The translations under genes and the position numbers were made by a program. From Pyrodictiaceae archaeon (GTDB lineage: Archaea > Thermoproteota > Thermoprotei_A > Sulfolobales > Pyrodictiaceae): a stretch of DNA of 64,000 nt. The stretch covers positions 472,645 through 536,644 of the forward strand of contig JALVSY010000016.1 of the NCBI GenBank assembly GCA_027036135.1, in the 5' to 3' direction. Below the pieces are notes generated by a model, which was given only the letters and a program-made list of their open reading frames with translations, was not told the DNA's origin and made no database searches. Shown piece by piece: positions 26,459 through 36,310 of the stretch (positions are counted from its first letter, which is position 1; every line of letters starts with the position of its first letter).

Positions 26459-27364
26459 TCGCTCAAAGTACCTAGCCATGGCTAGTACTAGGCCTATTAT
26501 CGCTACCGTTGTCGCAGCAGCCGAGACAAGTAGTAGCCTTGCTATCGTTACCCCGGTGTCTATGTCTGAGACCGTGTAGCTCGCCCCGGGCCCGGAGACC
26601 GCGGCGTCTAGGACTAGGCGTGGGAGCATGAATGAGTGTATGGGCTCTGCGGCGCTAGCATAGCTCGTTACCCTCATCATCTTAGCTGTCTCGCCCCTCA
26701 TCATGTAGGGTAGCGCTATTAGCGAGGTTGCTATGCTCAGCACGAAGTATATTACGAGGCCAGCTGCTATCGTTGTACCGCTCTTAGCGCTCCTTAGCCC
26801 TATTAGCCCGGTCACAGCCAGCATCGGGATACTCGCCGCCGCGGCGAGAACAGCGTAGACTGGTATGAGCCATGGCATGCTCTGCTCCCCGGCCAGGATA
26901 TAGAAGGAGGCGTAAGCGGCTAGCCCGGCCTCTAGGAAGAGGAGCAGTAGGACGAGGTAAGCCGCAGCAGTCTTCGCTGCTACTAGGCCGCGGCGAGACA
27001 CTGGCCTCGTTACGAGGAGCGAGAGCCTCCCAGAGGCAGTGTCGGAGGCGAATAAGTAGGCAGCAAATATTACTGCTACTAGCCAGGCGAAACTAGCTAT
27101 GTTGAGTACAGTCATCCCGCCCATAATACTGGCAGCGTACTCCATTACTCTTCCTAGGCCCTTTGGGGTCACTCCTAGCGCTACGAGCCAGAGCTCGCTC
27201 GTATTAATCCCTATGCTCCGGAGCTTCTCGAATACTGGCAAGTAGTGGCCTCGGAGCACAGCAGCAACAATAACTGGGACAACGGGGAGCAATAGCAGTG
27301 CTTGCACGACGCGCTTGCCCATCAGCCTACGCGTCTCTATGGCTATGAGGCGGCTAAGCACCAA
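26438..27364 (-). CDS. ABC-2 type transporter permease
   Basis: 308 residues with about six membrane helices. After the first loop it has AAYLFASDTASGRLSLLVTRPVSRRGLVAAK, the cytoplasmic loop pattern of ABC-2 permeases (D-x2-x-G-x3-LL-x3-P-V-x-R). Its start overlaps the 3' end of the ATPase gene by 11 bases. The pair forms a two-gene exporter; the substrate is unknown. Confidence 0.85.
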   Translation of the reverse strand: MVLSRLIAIETRRLMGKRVVQALLLLPVVPVIVAAVLRGHYLPVFEKLRSIGINTSELWLVALGVTPKGLGRVMEYAASIMGGMTVLNIASFAWLVAVIFAAYLFASDTASGRLSLLVTRPVSRRGLVAAKTAAAYLVLLLLFLEAGLAAYASFYILAGEQSMPWLIPVYAVLAAAASIPMLAVTGLIGLRSAKSGTTIAAGLVIYFVLSIATSLIALPYMMRGETAKMMRVTSYASAAEPIHSFMLPRLVLDAAVSGPGASYTVSDIDTGVTIARLLLVSAAATTVAIIGLVLAMARYFERLDLKIP

Positions 27365-28289
27365 CCTTCTCGCCCCTAGCAGCCCTGGCTATTAGCTCCA
27401 GGTAGGCCTCCTCGAGGCTCCTACCCCTTAGACGAGACTCGTACACCATGAAGCCCCTTGAGGAGAGTAAGGAGACAACCCTTGCCGCGTCCTCCCGCGA
27501 GCCCAGGCGAACAACAAGCCGCGAGCCACTAGTCTCGGCCACATAGCCCTCCTCTCTCAGCAGCCTCGCCGCCTCCTCGAGGCGGTCAACACTGAGCTCG
27601 GCAACTATTCCTCTACCAGCCATTCTTGCGAGCTCCTCGAGTGCTCCGCTATAGAGCACCCTGCCTCCATAGATTATGGTGACGCTCTCTGCTAGCTCCT
27701 CTACCTCGCGGAGCAAGTGGCTACTAAGCAAGACGGTTGCTCCTCGCCCGAGCTGGGAGACTAGGCTACGTGCCCAGGCAACCGCCTCGGGGTCCAAGCC
27801 GCTAAAAGGCTCATCAAGCACGTAGAGGCTGCGTGGCCGCAGCAATGCCTGGGCGAAGTAGAGCCTCTTCCTCTCACCCTTACTAAGCCCCTTGACCCTC
27901 CTATCAGCGAGTCTATCAAGCCCTACTTCCTCGAGGACGCGGCGAGCCTCCCTACGAGCACTGAGCTTATCGAGTCCCTCGATGAGCGCTAGCTCCTCCA
28001 AGAGCTCCACGGCAACACAGTCATTGGGGAGAACGGGGACCTCAGCTACATAGCCTATTTCGCCGCGAAGCCTCCAGCCACGGGGACTAAGCAAGTCCTC
28101 CCCATTGAATAATACCTTGCCGGCATCGGGGACAACGAGGCCAACAATACTCTTCAACGTAGTAGTCTTACCGGCTCCATTAGGCCCGACAAGCCCATGA
28201 ACGCCCTTGCCAGCGTTAAAACTGACACCATCAACAGCGACTACCCTGCCATAACGCTTCCGGAGCCCACGAACCTCAAGCACAGCCAT
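27354..28289 (-). CDS. ABC transporter ATP-binding protein
   Basis: Walker A GPNGAGKT, signature LSKGE and Walker B LYVLDEP are all present, with the D-loop FSGLDPEA. ATG 28289 gives the usual MAVLEVRGLRKRYG start; the frame is open to 28304. The C-terminal 80 residues form the extra domain common in ABC-2 exporters of the drug, bacitracin or Na+ type. It energises the permease encoded immediately downstream. Confidence 0.9.
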   Translation of the reverse strand: MAVLEVRGLRKRYGRVVAVDGVSFNAGKGVHGLVGPNGAGKTTTLKSIVGLVVPDAGKVLFNGEDLLSPRGWRLRGEIGYVAEVPVLPNDCVAVELLEELALIEGLDKLSARREARRVLEEVGLDRLADRRVKGLSKGERKRLYFAQALLRPRSLYVLDEPFSGLDPEAVAWARSLVSQLGRGATVLLSSHLLREVEELAESVTIIYGGRVLYSGALEELARMAGRGIVAELSVDRLEEAARLLREEGYVAETSGSRLVVRLGSREDAARVVSLLSSRGFMVYESRLRGRSLEEAYLELIARAARGEKVGA

Positions 28290-28531
28290 GGCAACAAGCA
28301 CCACTAGCCAACAAGAAGCAACAAGGGACAGCTCCCTAGCTCACTAAGGGGAGGGGCCAAGGAAGACAAATATATCTTGCGCATAGAGCCTAATAGAGCC
28401 ATAAGGATCGGTCAAGACAGCCCTGACACGCCAACCACTACACAGGTTTTTTGACGACAATTCTTCGCTGAAGATACCCACAACTACTGGAAGCACCTAA
28501 TGCTGTCAAGGAAAGAAGTCATAGACCGCGG

Positions 28532-29309
28532 CTACATCTTAGCCAATGCGCTCAGAGCCGCGAGCGCCACTCTCTTCTCAACCCTAGCCATTCTCTCGCA
28601 GTCACTATAGACCCTCCATGAACCGGTATAAAGCTCGTCAGTCACTATATGGGCTAGCCCAAGCTCTACACCCCGGTACACAGCCACCGCCATGAGACCC
28701 GTGCTCTCCATGTCGACGCACAGAACACCCATAGAGCTATACTTCCGGACCTTGTCACGAGTCTCGCGGAATACGGCATCAATGCTCCACACACCGCCAA
28801 CGTGGAGCCCTACTCCCAGCTCCCTAGCAGCATCCCTTAGCTCAGCAACGAGTGGCCTCAACGCCTTCCCACTAGGCCTCGGAACAGCACCGGGAGGCAA
28901 GTAGTGATAACTAGTCCCCTCCCCCCCGGATACCCCACGAGGGCACAACAATATCGAAGACCCTTACCGATGGATTAATGGCTCCACAGCCACCGAGGGC
29001 AATGAATCTCCTAATACCAGCAGCGATGAGGAACTCTAAGGCCATAGCAGCAGCCGGGGCACAACTCCAAACCCTATAAGCACATACCCTGGCACCGCCA
29101 AGCTCGCCGACAACTCCCCCGAGAGTAGCTGGGACACGAGGCCTCTCCTCCGCAACCAAGACCCTCTCCAAGGAGTCACGCACAGCACCAAGAAGCCTAT
29201 CTAAGAAAACAAGAACACACCTATCACACAAGGGGCGAAACCTACTCCTCCTCACCCAGTCCATGGGCGAAACCACTGGCTCCCCCGCACCGGGAACTAT
29301 CAAGGCCAA
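28532..29309 (-). pseudogene. nucleoside phosphorylase, split by one frameshift in a G tract
   Basis: Two frames together encode one purine/uridine phosphorylase-like protein of about 258 residues. The first (28911-29309) ends ...VFDIVVPSWGIRG, and the second resumes EGTSYHYLPPG ... VLCVDMESTGLMAVAVYRGVE ... TDELYTGSW. In the family these are contiguous (DIVVPxGxxREEGTSYHY). Removing one G from the run of seven (28921-28927 read as C on the plus strand) restores the frame exactly. TTG 29309 has GAGGAGG upstream. It may be a recent mutation, a sequencing error in a homopolymer, or translational slippage. Confidence 0.75.
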
Positions 29310-29979
29310 GGAAGCCTCCTCATACCCTACCTTAGCCCTCCTCTACAGACAAGGTTCCCGGATCCTCTGTATAATAAGCAGTCAGTACTAGAACCAGGCT
29401 CAGGGATTAAGCGAGCACCTAGTGAGGAACAAGACTTGACCATTAACGACTCAAGACGAGCCAGCAACAACACATTCCATGCATCTCCTCGCCACGGGTC
29501 TCTCATAAAGGACACCAGCTAGGATGAATGCAGTGACCACTGTTGCAGCACCTAGTTCAACACAATTATTTGTGGGCGCGTATGTAGCGTGAGCGATAAG
29601 CCCAGATTACCCGGTTCGTAAGCAGACCAGAGACAGACAATGCGCTCAGCTACCTGGTCTTTAATCAAGACGGGATGAGGATCATAATCAACACCAGTGA
29701 CATAGCTAGCGTAGAGGGTGTCGGGGACTGCTTACGGACCGGGTATAATAGAGCTACTAGGCATGAGAGAATACATATGAGGAACACGGAGCAAGAAGAA
29801 TAGCCAATAGCTCTTAAGAAGCAACATTATGATTATATTTGGACTCACTCTAGTAGGGTTCTTCACAGCCTACGGAGAAGAGACGGAAGAAGCAACAATG
29901 AGTTGTCTACAGGGCAGGGGCCTATTGATAAGATGTCAAAAGGACTATTGTGTTGGCTTTTATTAGTCCTGGGCTCTTC
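29310..29979. other. 670-base gap; no supported protein gene
   Basis: Apart from the inverted-repeat element at 29608-29745, only short frames without family features occur (for example 45 codons from ATG 29829). The phosphorylase frame does not extend beyond 29336, where a stop occurs. Confidence 0.4.
29608..29745 (+). ncRNA. candidate RNA or mobile remnant closed by an 18-bp inverted repeat
   Basis: TACCCGGTTCGTAAGCAG (29608-29625) pairs over all 18 positions with CTGCTTACGGACCGGGTA (29728-29745). The only non-Watson-Crick position is a U-G pair if the plus strand is transcribed; on the minus strand it would be an A-C mismatch. This favours a plus-strand RNA. The 102-base interior has GACCAG/CTGGTC and GACA/TGTC arms. 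A TATA-like ACAATTATTT lies near 29566. A miniature inverted-repeat element is the alternative. Confidence 0.45.
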
Positions 29980-30504
29980 CTAGTGTGCTAGTATTCTTAG
30001 TGCTGCTACTGCTGCCACTACTATCGTGCCCCAGATTGTTACTAATAGGCCTATTATCCATTTCATGAGGCTATCCATCCTGGTCTCGAGACGGTCTATT
30101 CTCTGCTCCAGCTTCTCTTCCAGCCGGGCTATCTCTGCTCGTAGCTCGTCTCTTACCTGGTAGAGTTCTTCCCGCGTAGCAAAGCTCTTCATTTCTTGTC
30201 TTAGCCTTTCTAGCTCATCTCGTGTAGCAAGTTCTCTTATCTCTTCTCGTAGGGTCCTTATTTCCTCCTCTAGGTCGCTTATCCCTATCTCTACCTTGCC
30301 TATCCTCTCCTCTATCCTATCCCCGAGTTTCTCTACGTCGTGCTTAGTAGCTGTCTCCCGTAGCAACGCCTCTAGCAGCAGCGATCTCAAATGCTCCTCC
30401 GAGGCTATGTCAGCAGCAAGCCTCCTAGCAAGCCTACGTGCCTTCTCTGGCTCCTCATCGAGCTCTCCTAGTAACTTGTCTAGGATAGACACGCCAGCCC
30501 CCAC
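29980..30504 (-). CDS. coiled-coil protein with C-terminal membrane anchor
   Basis: 174 residues. Residues about 55-145 form a continuous coiled coil (heptads such as EEEIRTLREEIREL and REELYQVRDELRAEI). A hydrophobic helix at about 148-170 anchors the C-terminus. The N-terminal 50 residues are helical and acidic. The plan is like DUF1640-type or tail-anchored coiled-coil proteins. It resembles the soluble coil protein at 19413 in its repetitive Glu/Arg heptads. The function is unknown. Confidence 0.6.
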   Translation of the reverse strand: MGAGVSILDKLLGELDEEPEKARRLARRLAADIASEEHLRSLLLEALLRETATKHDVEKLGDRIEERIGKVEIGISDLEEEIRTLREEIRELATRDELERLRQEMKSFATREELYQVRDELRAEIARLEEKLEQRIDRLETRMDSLMKWIIGLLVTIWGTIVVAAVAALRILAH

Positions 30505-30953
<449 letters not shown>

Positions 30954-31144
30954 AGCCACGAGAGGCTGTTGTCCAAGTATTGGTGGATAGCATACCTCGC
31001 TGCGGGTTATTAAGCATTCTTTTAGTACCGTGCATTGTTGCCGTACCCTTATAGATCGCGTAGTTCTTGACATTGATTGTTGATAATATATCGCGCCATG
31101 TATTTTAGCGATGCATTACCCCATGCAGTAATGGATGGGCAAAA

Positions 31145-31687
31145 TTGAGCGCCGTGAGCGACGCGTTACGCCCCGATATAATCGGCTATGGGCTCAGCGT
31201 CATGGCTACCAGGTTGCTGGTTGATTACCTGCCCAGTGAGCTAGAGAGCATTGTGGGGTCTCGGCAAGCATCGGCGATTATTGCCCGTGTATCAAGTAGG
31301 GGTGCTTATGAGGGATTCCGCGCCTTCTTGGAGAAGCTGGGCACCAGGAAAAGCATGGATATTGACTCGCTGCTAAGACTCTTCGTAAAGAGCGGTGAGC
31401 AACTGCACCCTTTTCAAGTATTTACCCTTGTCGAGAAGAACGGCGAGGACTATGTCCTGAAATTCGATGAGACAGTAGCCGAAAGGATGAAGAAAACGCC
31501 CTCAGTGGCAGCGGTATTTGGCGGAGTAATTGCGGGTTGTTTGTCAGCTATAGGGCTTAGTGCCCGCTTTGCTCCCAGTGAGGACGCCTTGAGAACAATG
31601 TGCCTTAGCAAGACTAGGCCTAGATACATAGTGGTTAGCCAAGAATCATCACTTATAATTAAGAAGCTAAAGTGTAATAGGGATTAA
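31145..31687 (+). CDS. possible V4R/haem-NO-binding-like domain protein
   Basis: 180 residues starting at TTG 31145 or GTG 31154. The C-terminal part AAVFGGVIAGCLSAIGLSARF followed by a Cys and RYIVV resembles the end of V4R-type small-molecule-binding domains (G-x3-G-x4-G-x-x-A ... C ... R-x3-V). The rest is helical with few distinctive features. This is a weak resemblance; the protein could also be a lineage-specific hypothetical. It stands alone between the tRNA and a membrane protein. Confidence 0.35.
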   Translation: MSAVSDALRPDIIGYGLSVMATRLLVDYLPSELESIVGSRQASAIIARVSSRGAYEGFRAFLEKLGTRKSMDIDSLLRLFVKSGEQLHPFQVFTLVEKNGEDYVLKFDETVAERMKKTPSVAAVFGGVIAGCLSAIGLSARFAPSEDALRTMCLSKTRPRYIVVSQESSLIIKKLKCNRD

Positions 31688-31792
31688 ACAGTATGGAGCA
31701 ATAGCATGGCATTATTGTCTAACTCTTACTCTTATTTTTCGGCGAACACTGTATAGTTTTCCTCAACTATACCCAGCTTTGGGGCTCTATGC

Positions 31793-33511
31793 ATGAGTAT
31801 TGATCTGCGTAGCCTTGTTATAGGCTTGGTTGTCGCTGCTTGGCTTGTCTCGCTTGTCTCCGGTGGCTATGTCTATTATGTTAACGGTATCTTGGTGGGC
31901 TTGCTAGCTGACCCCGTCCTGGTGGTGGTTGTCCGGCTCGTTACTGTTGCTGGTTTGCTGTGGCTCGTCGCTGGGCTCATGAGGGCTCATGGGGCGATAA
32001 TTGATTATTATGGGGCTGGTAGGCCTAGGCCTGGTTTCTGGCCCCGTTTCGGTCTCTGGCTTGGTCTCATTCTCTCCGTTTTCCTCATAGTATATGGTGC
32101 TGGTAGTACTGGCGTCGTTCTCTTCTCTAGCTTTGTGCTTGCCCCGCTAATGGGCTATGCATATTCGAAGATACTGCGCCGGAGCGCGTGGCTGGTAGTG
32201 GGCCTGGTCATGGTTGTCTCGTTGATAGTTATCCCTCTCTACCTATACGAGCCTGTGGCCTCGTCCCGTCACATAGGCGTCGCCTACACGGAGTCGATGA
32301 TTAGTGTTAATGGGTTTAAGCGCTTCATACCATTGATGACTGCCTACGTCTATGCTAGTGACCGTGTGCAGAGCCCTGTTCACTGCATATACCCTGGTGA
32401 TAGCTATGTCTACTACAATGGTAGCCACAGCGTCTATAACTGGATAATAGAGCCCGAGGGCCTATGGAACGAGCTGACCCGGCGCCCCCTCGGCGTAGTC
32501 TTCGTCTACGGAGACAAGTACCCGCCCAAGGTGAGGTTCATTGAGCATCGTCTCGCCTGGGGTCTTCACAATAAGCGCTTCCTAGTCTTCCTCGTAAATG
32601 AGCTAAAGAGACACATAATGATCAGCTGTGGGCTCCAGTACAAGCCCCTGCTCGAGGACAACATGGAGATACTACATCACGGGCGCATCTACATACTAGT
32701 ACCCCTAGAGACTTGGCGAAGAGGCCTACTCTATAGCCTACCAGTACTAGCTGGCTACGCCGTGGTAGGGGAAAGCGGCGACATAACTTGTATCCCCACC
32801 GCTAAGCTGAGGGAATCACCGCTCATGAAGGGGCTTCCCTTGCTCCCCGAGAAGATTGCCAGGGACTGGGTTGAGACGTACCGCTACAGCGTTGGCTTCA
32901 TCGCCTTCTACTTCTATCACAACACTTACGTGATACGCGACGTAGGCACTAATCCCCAACCCTACCTAGAGCAAGGAAGCGATGGGAAGCAGTACTGGGT
33001 GTTCGTCGCGGAGCCAGCTGGGAAGACGTATAGCGCGAAGTACATCATATACATCGACTCCAGGCACATCGGGGAGCCAAGAATACTAATGTACAAGCTC
33101 CCGCGCCCAGTTATAGGCGTGAGCAAGGTAGCTAGCTACGTGAAGCAAGCCCACCCAACGTTTGACTGGAGCCAGCTAAGCATACAGGAACCCATGCCAA
33201 CAATACTAGGCAACAACCTATACTGGAAAGTAACAGTCACGACAAGGGATTACCGCGGCCTAGTAAGCATAGACGTCGTCAACGCAGCCACCGGGGAGGT
33301 AAAGAGCATGAGGCCAAGCGGCTCGATAACCTACCTAGACGCGATGAACACGCTCCTGCTCGGCAAACAGGCAAAGCCGGGGCCAAAGAGCATAGCGGAG
33401 AAGATAAACGAGCTAGAAAAGAGAATAGACCAGATGATACAACAGCTCACCGAGATGAAGAAAGAACTAGAGGAACTAAAACAGCAGCTAGCAACAAACC
33501 AGTCCAAGTAG
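31793..33511 (+). CDS. polytopic membrane protein with large external domain and coiled-coil tail
   Basis: 572 residues. Residues 1-155 contain about five membrane helices. Residues about 160-530 form a large soluble region, probably outside the cell, rich in Tyr and Trp, with AATGEVKSM near its end (a PepSY-like turn). Residues about 535-568 form a coiled coil (EKRIDQMIQQLTEMKKELEELKQQL). Direct family assignment is not possible. It could be a surface receptor or an assembly factor. Confidence 0.6.
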   Translation: MSIDLRSLVIGLVVAAWLVSLVSGGYVYYVNGILVGLLADPVLVVVVRLVTVAGLLWLVAGLMRAHGAIIDYYGAGRPRPGFWPRFGLWLGLILSVFLIVYGAGSTGVVLFSSFVLAPLMGYAYSKILRRSAWLVVGLVMVVSLIVIPLYLYEPVASSRHIGVAYTESMISVNGFKRFIPLMTAYVYASDRVQSPVHCIYPGDSYVYYNGSHSVYNWIIEPEGLWNELTRRPLGVVFVYGDKYPPKVRFIEHRLAWGLHNKRFLVFLVNELKRHIMISCGLQYKPLLEDNMEILHHGRIYILVPLETWRRGLLYSLPVLAGYAVVGESGDITCIPTAKLRESPLMKGLPLLPEKIARDWVETYRYSVGFIAFYFYHNTYVIRDVGTNPQPYLEQGSDGKQYWVFVAEPAGKTYSAKYIIYIDSRHIGEPRILMYKLPRPVIGVSKVASYVKQAHPTFDWSQLSIQEPMPTILGNNLYWKVTVTTRDYRGLVSIDVVNAATGEVKSMRPSGSITYLDAMNTLLLGKQAKPGPKSIAEKINELEKRIDQMIQQLTEMKKELEELKQQLATNQSK

Positions 33512-33514
33512 TCA

Positions 33515-33841
33515 CTAGTTGCTCTGTTTGCTCGTCTCCTTCCTCACCCAGTCACAGTACTCGCCGAGACAAGCAACAACGGGCAAGGCAAGTATCTCTG
33601 GTACCTCGTATGGGTGTACCCGCTTAATCTCCTCTACTAGTTCCTCGAGCCGAGAGACACTAGTCTTTATCACAAGGAGATCCTCTTTGTCCTCCTCTAT
33701 CTTTCCCTTCCACCAATAGAGGCTCTCCACACTACCCACGTTGACGCACGCTGCTAGGCGCTTCTCGAGAATACTCCTCGCTATCTCCTTGCCTTTCCCC
33801 CGGGGAGCAGTAACAAGTACAACAACCACGCCCGACTCCAT
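33515..33841 (-). CDS. cutA: CutA1 divalent-cation tolerance protein
   Basis: 108 residues with the complete CutA pattern: VLVTAP, AxxILEKRLAACVNV, YWWKGKIEEDKEDLLVIKT and VHPYEVPEILALPV. CutA forms a very stable trimer of ferredoxin-like units. It is linked to copper tolerance in bacteria, but the exact function is unsettled. It is convergent with the membrane protein upstream, leaving a gap of only 3 bases. Confidence 0.93.
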   Translation of the reverse strand: MESGVVVVLVTAPRGKGKEIARSILEKRLAACVNVGSVESLYWWKGKIEEDKEDLLVIKTSVSRLEELVEEIKRVHPYEVPEILALPVVACLGEYCDWVRKETSKQSN

Positions 33842-33932
33842 GCCTCATCTCCGAGAAGCAGGGTGTTACAGAGGGTTCTCCTTTTTCTCCTTCCCTGGGA
33901 GGGCAGAGAAGATGGATAGGAAAAGAGCCCTT

Positions 33933-34517
33933 CTAGCGCCTCGCACCTATACTCTCCTTGAGCTTTGCTAGTGCTTCCTCGTGCTCCCTCGTCCACTTAG
34001 AACTTCTCTGCAATACCGGCTTCACATTACTCTCTATTATCTTGGCTAGCTCAGCTACTAGGACCCCTATGTCGTAGGCAGCCTCGCTACGCGATGCGTA
34101 CTTGCTTAGCTCTAGGTCTGGGTCTGGGCCGTGGTACTGGTAGTCGTGGAGGCTAAGTGCCTTGTCGGTTAACGAGCTATAATAGGGAATGCATGTCTCC
34201 TCTAATAGCTGGCTTAGTGGCTTAAGCCTAGTACTGGGTATCCTAGGTACTGCTTTCTCTACTAGCCATTTCTCCTGATCCTTCTTGCTTAGCCTTTCCT
34301 TGATTTTGCCCTGGCAGATTACTAGGAGTGCCCCGGTAAGAGCCCTCCATGCCTGGAAAGCCTTCCCGGCAGCGTTCCTTGTATAGCCTTCCTCTAAGAA
34401 GCGTAGAGCAAGCAATGACTCGAGCAAGGCCTCAAGGACACGGGCAGCAGCGTAGCCCAATGGGTCCCGCCGAGGCTTAGGCAGAGGCTTCTCAAGCTTC
34501 TCCGCGATTGTTGCTAT
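33933..34517 (-). CDS. PaREP1-like protein, paralogue B, with an apparent ATA start
   Basis: Shares YTRNAAGKAFQAWRAL and LHDYQYHGPDPD with the paralogues at 8473 and 41727. The N-terminal block LEKPLPKPRRD, conserved in the other two, is present in frame upstream of TTG 34460. However, no ATG, GTG or TTG precedes it: codons read stop, R, S, ATA, A, T, I, A, E, K, L, E, K, P. The ATA at 34517 aligns with the Met of paralogue A and has GGGGTGA 6 bases upstream. Either ATA is used as a start, or the gene has lost its start and now begins at TTG 34460 (175 residues). Confidence 0.65.
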   Translation of the reverse strand: MATIAEKLEKPLPKPRRDPLGYAAARVLEALLESLLALRFLEEGYTRNAAGKAFQAWRALTGALLVICQGKIKERLSKKDQEKWLVEKAVPRIPSTRLKPLSQLLEETCIPYYSSLTDKALSLHDYQYHGPDPDLELSKYASRSEAAYDIGVLVAELAKIIESNVKPVLQRSSKWTREHEEALAKLKESIGARR

Positions 34518-34672
34518 GGAGCGTCACCCCTTGTCACTAAAATAGCGTTACTACTCCTATTAAACCTAGGAGCTAAGCTCCTCTACGTGTTTTGTAGGGG
34601 GGATTTTTAATTCCTAGTAGTCGTTTTTATTTTCGACTAGACAGGGGGAGTATAGGATGGCCTACTAGGTAC

Positions 34673-35173
34673 ATGTGTAGCTGTGTTCATAGGGCTATGT
34701 GGCAGAAGGGCCTCGTTGATGGTGCAGGAGGTATGCCCGAGGGTGTTATTGGGCCTAGGATGAGGCACTGGGTCGAGGTAGTCTATGTCGCGTTCGAGCT
34801 TGTTGCTCTCTTAGCGCTTGTCGTGGCGACCATTGCTGCTATCTATGAGTTCTTCTCCACGCTTATCCATGAGGGCTTCGTCTATACTGTTGTGCTTGAG
34901 AAGATTCTTCTTATATTCGTGTTCATAGACTTGACGAGGACTATGGTGGGCAGTATCGTTGCGGGCAGGTTCCGCATGGATATACTGCTTGAGGCAATAA
35001 CGATAGCCCTCGCGCGAGATCTAATACTCAATATCGCTACTGAGTCACATAGCTTCTCTATAGCGAGGGTTCTGAGCCTCGGGGGCCTATTGGCCACTAT
35101 GGTTGTTCTCTGGGTGCTTGCTAAGCGGGTAGAGTATAAGGAAACGGAGGCTATGATGGTAAAGGAGGAGTAG
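34673..35173 (+). CDS. PsiE-like membrane protein
   Basis: 166 residues with four membrane helices. The layout VLEKILLIFVFIDLTRT and AITIALARDLILNI matches phosphate-starvation-inducible PsiE family proteins (PF06146). Family function is not known biochemically. The first 25 residues are unlikely to be translated; starts near VIGPRMRHW are possible. It is convergent with the oxidoreductase gene that ends at 35213. Confidence 0.65.
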   Translation: MCSCVHRAMWQKGLVDGAGGMPEGVIGPRMRHWVEVVYVAFELVALLALVVATIAAIYEFFSTLIHEGFVYTVVLEKILLIFVFIDLTRTMVGSIVAGRFRMDILLEAITIALARDLILNIATESHSFSIARVLSLGGLLATMVVLWVLAKRVEYKETEAMMVKEE

Positions 35174-35212
35174 GGGGTAGCTAGGAGGTAAAAACTGGCT
35201 TTGCTTCATGTG

Positions 35213-36262
35213 TTACTTTCTCCAGCCTAGTTCTCCGTTGAGGTACTTCTCTATCGCCTTGGCAGCGTCTAGCCCGCTCTTGAGGGCGGGGCCTATTAGG
35301 CTTGGGCCGTGGCTCACGTCGCCCGCGGCGAATACTGGCTCCCTTGTTGTTCTCTTGTACTCGTCAACGTCTATTGTGCCCCATTTTGTTAGCTTTATGC
35401 CGCAGCATTCGTCCTCGAAGGGCGGTGTCGGTACCAGGCCTATGCTCTCAATGACCATATCTGTCTCTATTGTCACGTACTCGCCTGTCCCCTCTATCCC
35501 GGGTCTCTTCTCACCAGGTCTCGGTACTAGCTTCATTTTCTCGAACTTTACTGCTTTGAGGTGTCCATCGGGTCCAGCCACGTACTCTACTGGGCTTAGT
35601 AGCTCGTGTATTATTGCTCCCTCTTCCTCGGCTTCCTTGAAGCCCCGTGGACCCGCGGGAGCGTATTGCCTCGTCCTGCGGTAGGCTAGGTGTATCTCCT
35701 TGGCGCCGAGCCACTTGGATACGTGCACAGCGTCTATCGCGGTTAGCCCGCCGCCTATTACTACTACGCGTGGCTTTATCATTGGCTTCTCTTTACGGTA
35801 CATGTATTTCCATAGGTGGTACTGGAATATCCAGTCAAACGCGTCTATTACCTCGGGGAGGTCGCGGCCAGGTATGTTAAGCCTACGACCCTTCCATGTA
35901 CCAGTGGCTATGAGGACTGCGTTGTAATTGTCTATGAGGTCTTGGAGAAGTATATCCTTTCCCACCTTTACGCACTGTTTGAACTCTACGCCCATGTTTA
36001 TGAGCTCGCGCATACCCTCCTTGACCTTTGGCTTGTTAACGTGTATCTCGAGGACACCAAAGATGAGGAGACCACCTGGCTCGGGGAGCATATCGAAGAC
36101 TGTTACGTTGAAGCCCTTGCACCTCAGGTAGCCAGCGGCTGCGAGGCCAGCTGGCCCAGCTCCTATGATCGCGACTTTCTCTTCCCGGGGCTTTGCTTCT
36201 CCGGGCTTACAGCCAATCACGAAGCGCACAGAAGTTTCGCCTCCAAGTGTTAAAGAAAACAA
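35213..36262 (-). CDS. GltD-like FAD/NAD(P) oxidoreductase
   Basis: 349 residues. The FAD-binding site is KVAIIGAGPAGLAAAGYLRCKGFNVTVF with E/D downstream, then PGGLLIFGV, then a second nucleotide-binding site VVVIGGGLTAIDA, and GDVSHGPSLIGPALKSG near the end. This is the beta-subunit architecture shared by glutamate synthase small subunit, NfnB and archaeal sulfide dehydrogenase. The N-terminal Fe-S domain of bacterial GltD is missing. The electron partner is not encoded nearby, so the reaction cannot be fixed. Confidence 0.85.
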   Translation of the reverse strand: MFSLTLGGETSVRFVIGCKPGEAKPREEKVAIIGAGPAGLAAAGYLRCKGFNVTVFDMLPEPGGLLIFGVLEIHVNKPKVKEGMRELINMGVEFKQCVKVGKDILLQDLIDNYNAVLIATGTWKGRRLNIPGRDLPEVIDAFDWIFQYHLWKYMYRKEKPMIKPRVVVIGGGLTAIDAVHVSKWLGAKEIHLAYRRTRQYAPAGPRGFKEAEEEGAIIHELLSPVEYVAGPDGHLKAVKFEKMKLVPRPGEKRPGIEGTGEYVTIETDMVIESIGLVPTPPFEDECCGIKLTKWGTIDVDEYKRTTREPVFAAGDVSHGPSLIGPALKSGLDAAKAIEKYLNGELGWRK

Positions 36263-36310
36263 TCGCCGTGGGTTAAGAACATGGTGGGAAACAGTGTCCT
36301 AAAAGTAGGA

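Noticed and set aside
29327..29515. 62-codon minus-strand frame upstream of the phosphorylase
   Set aside because: No homology pattern and no start signals.
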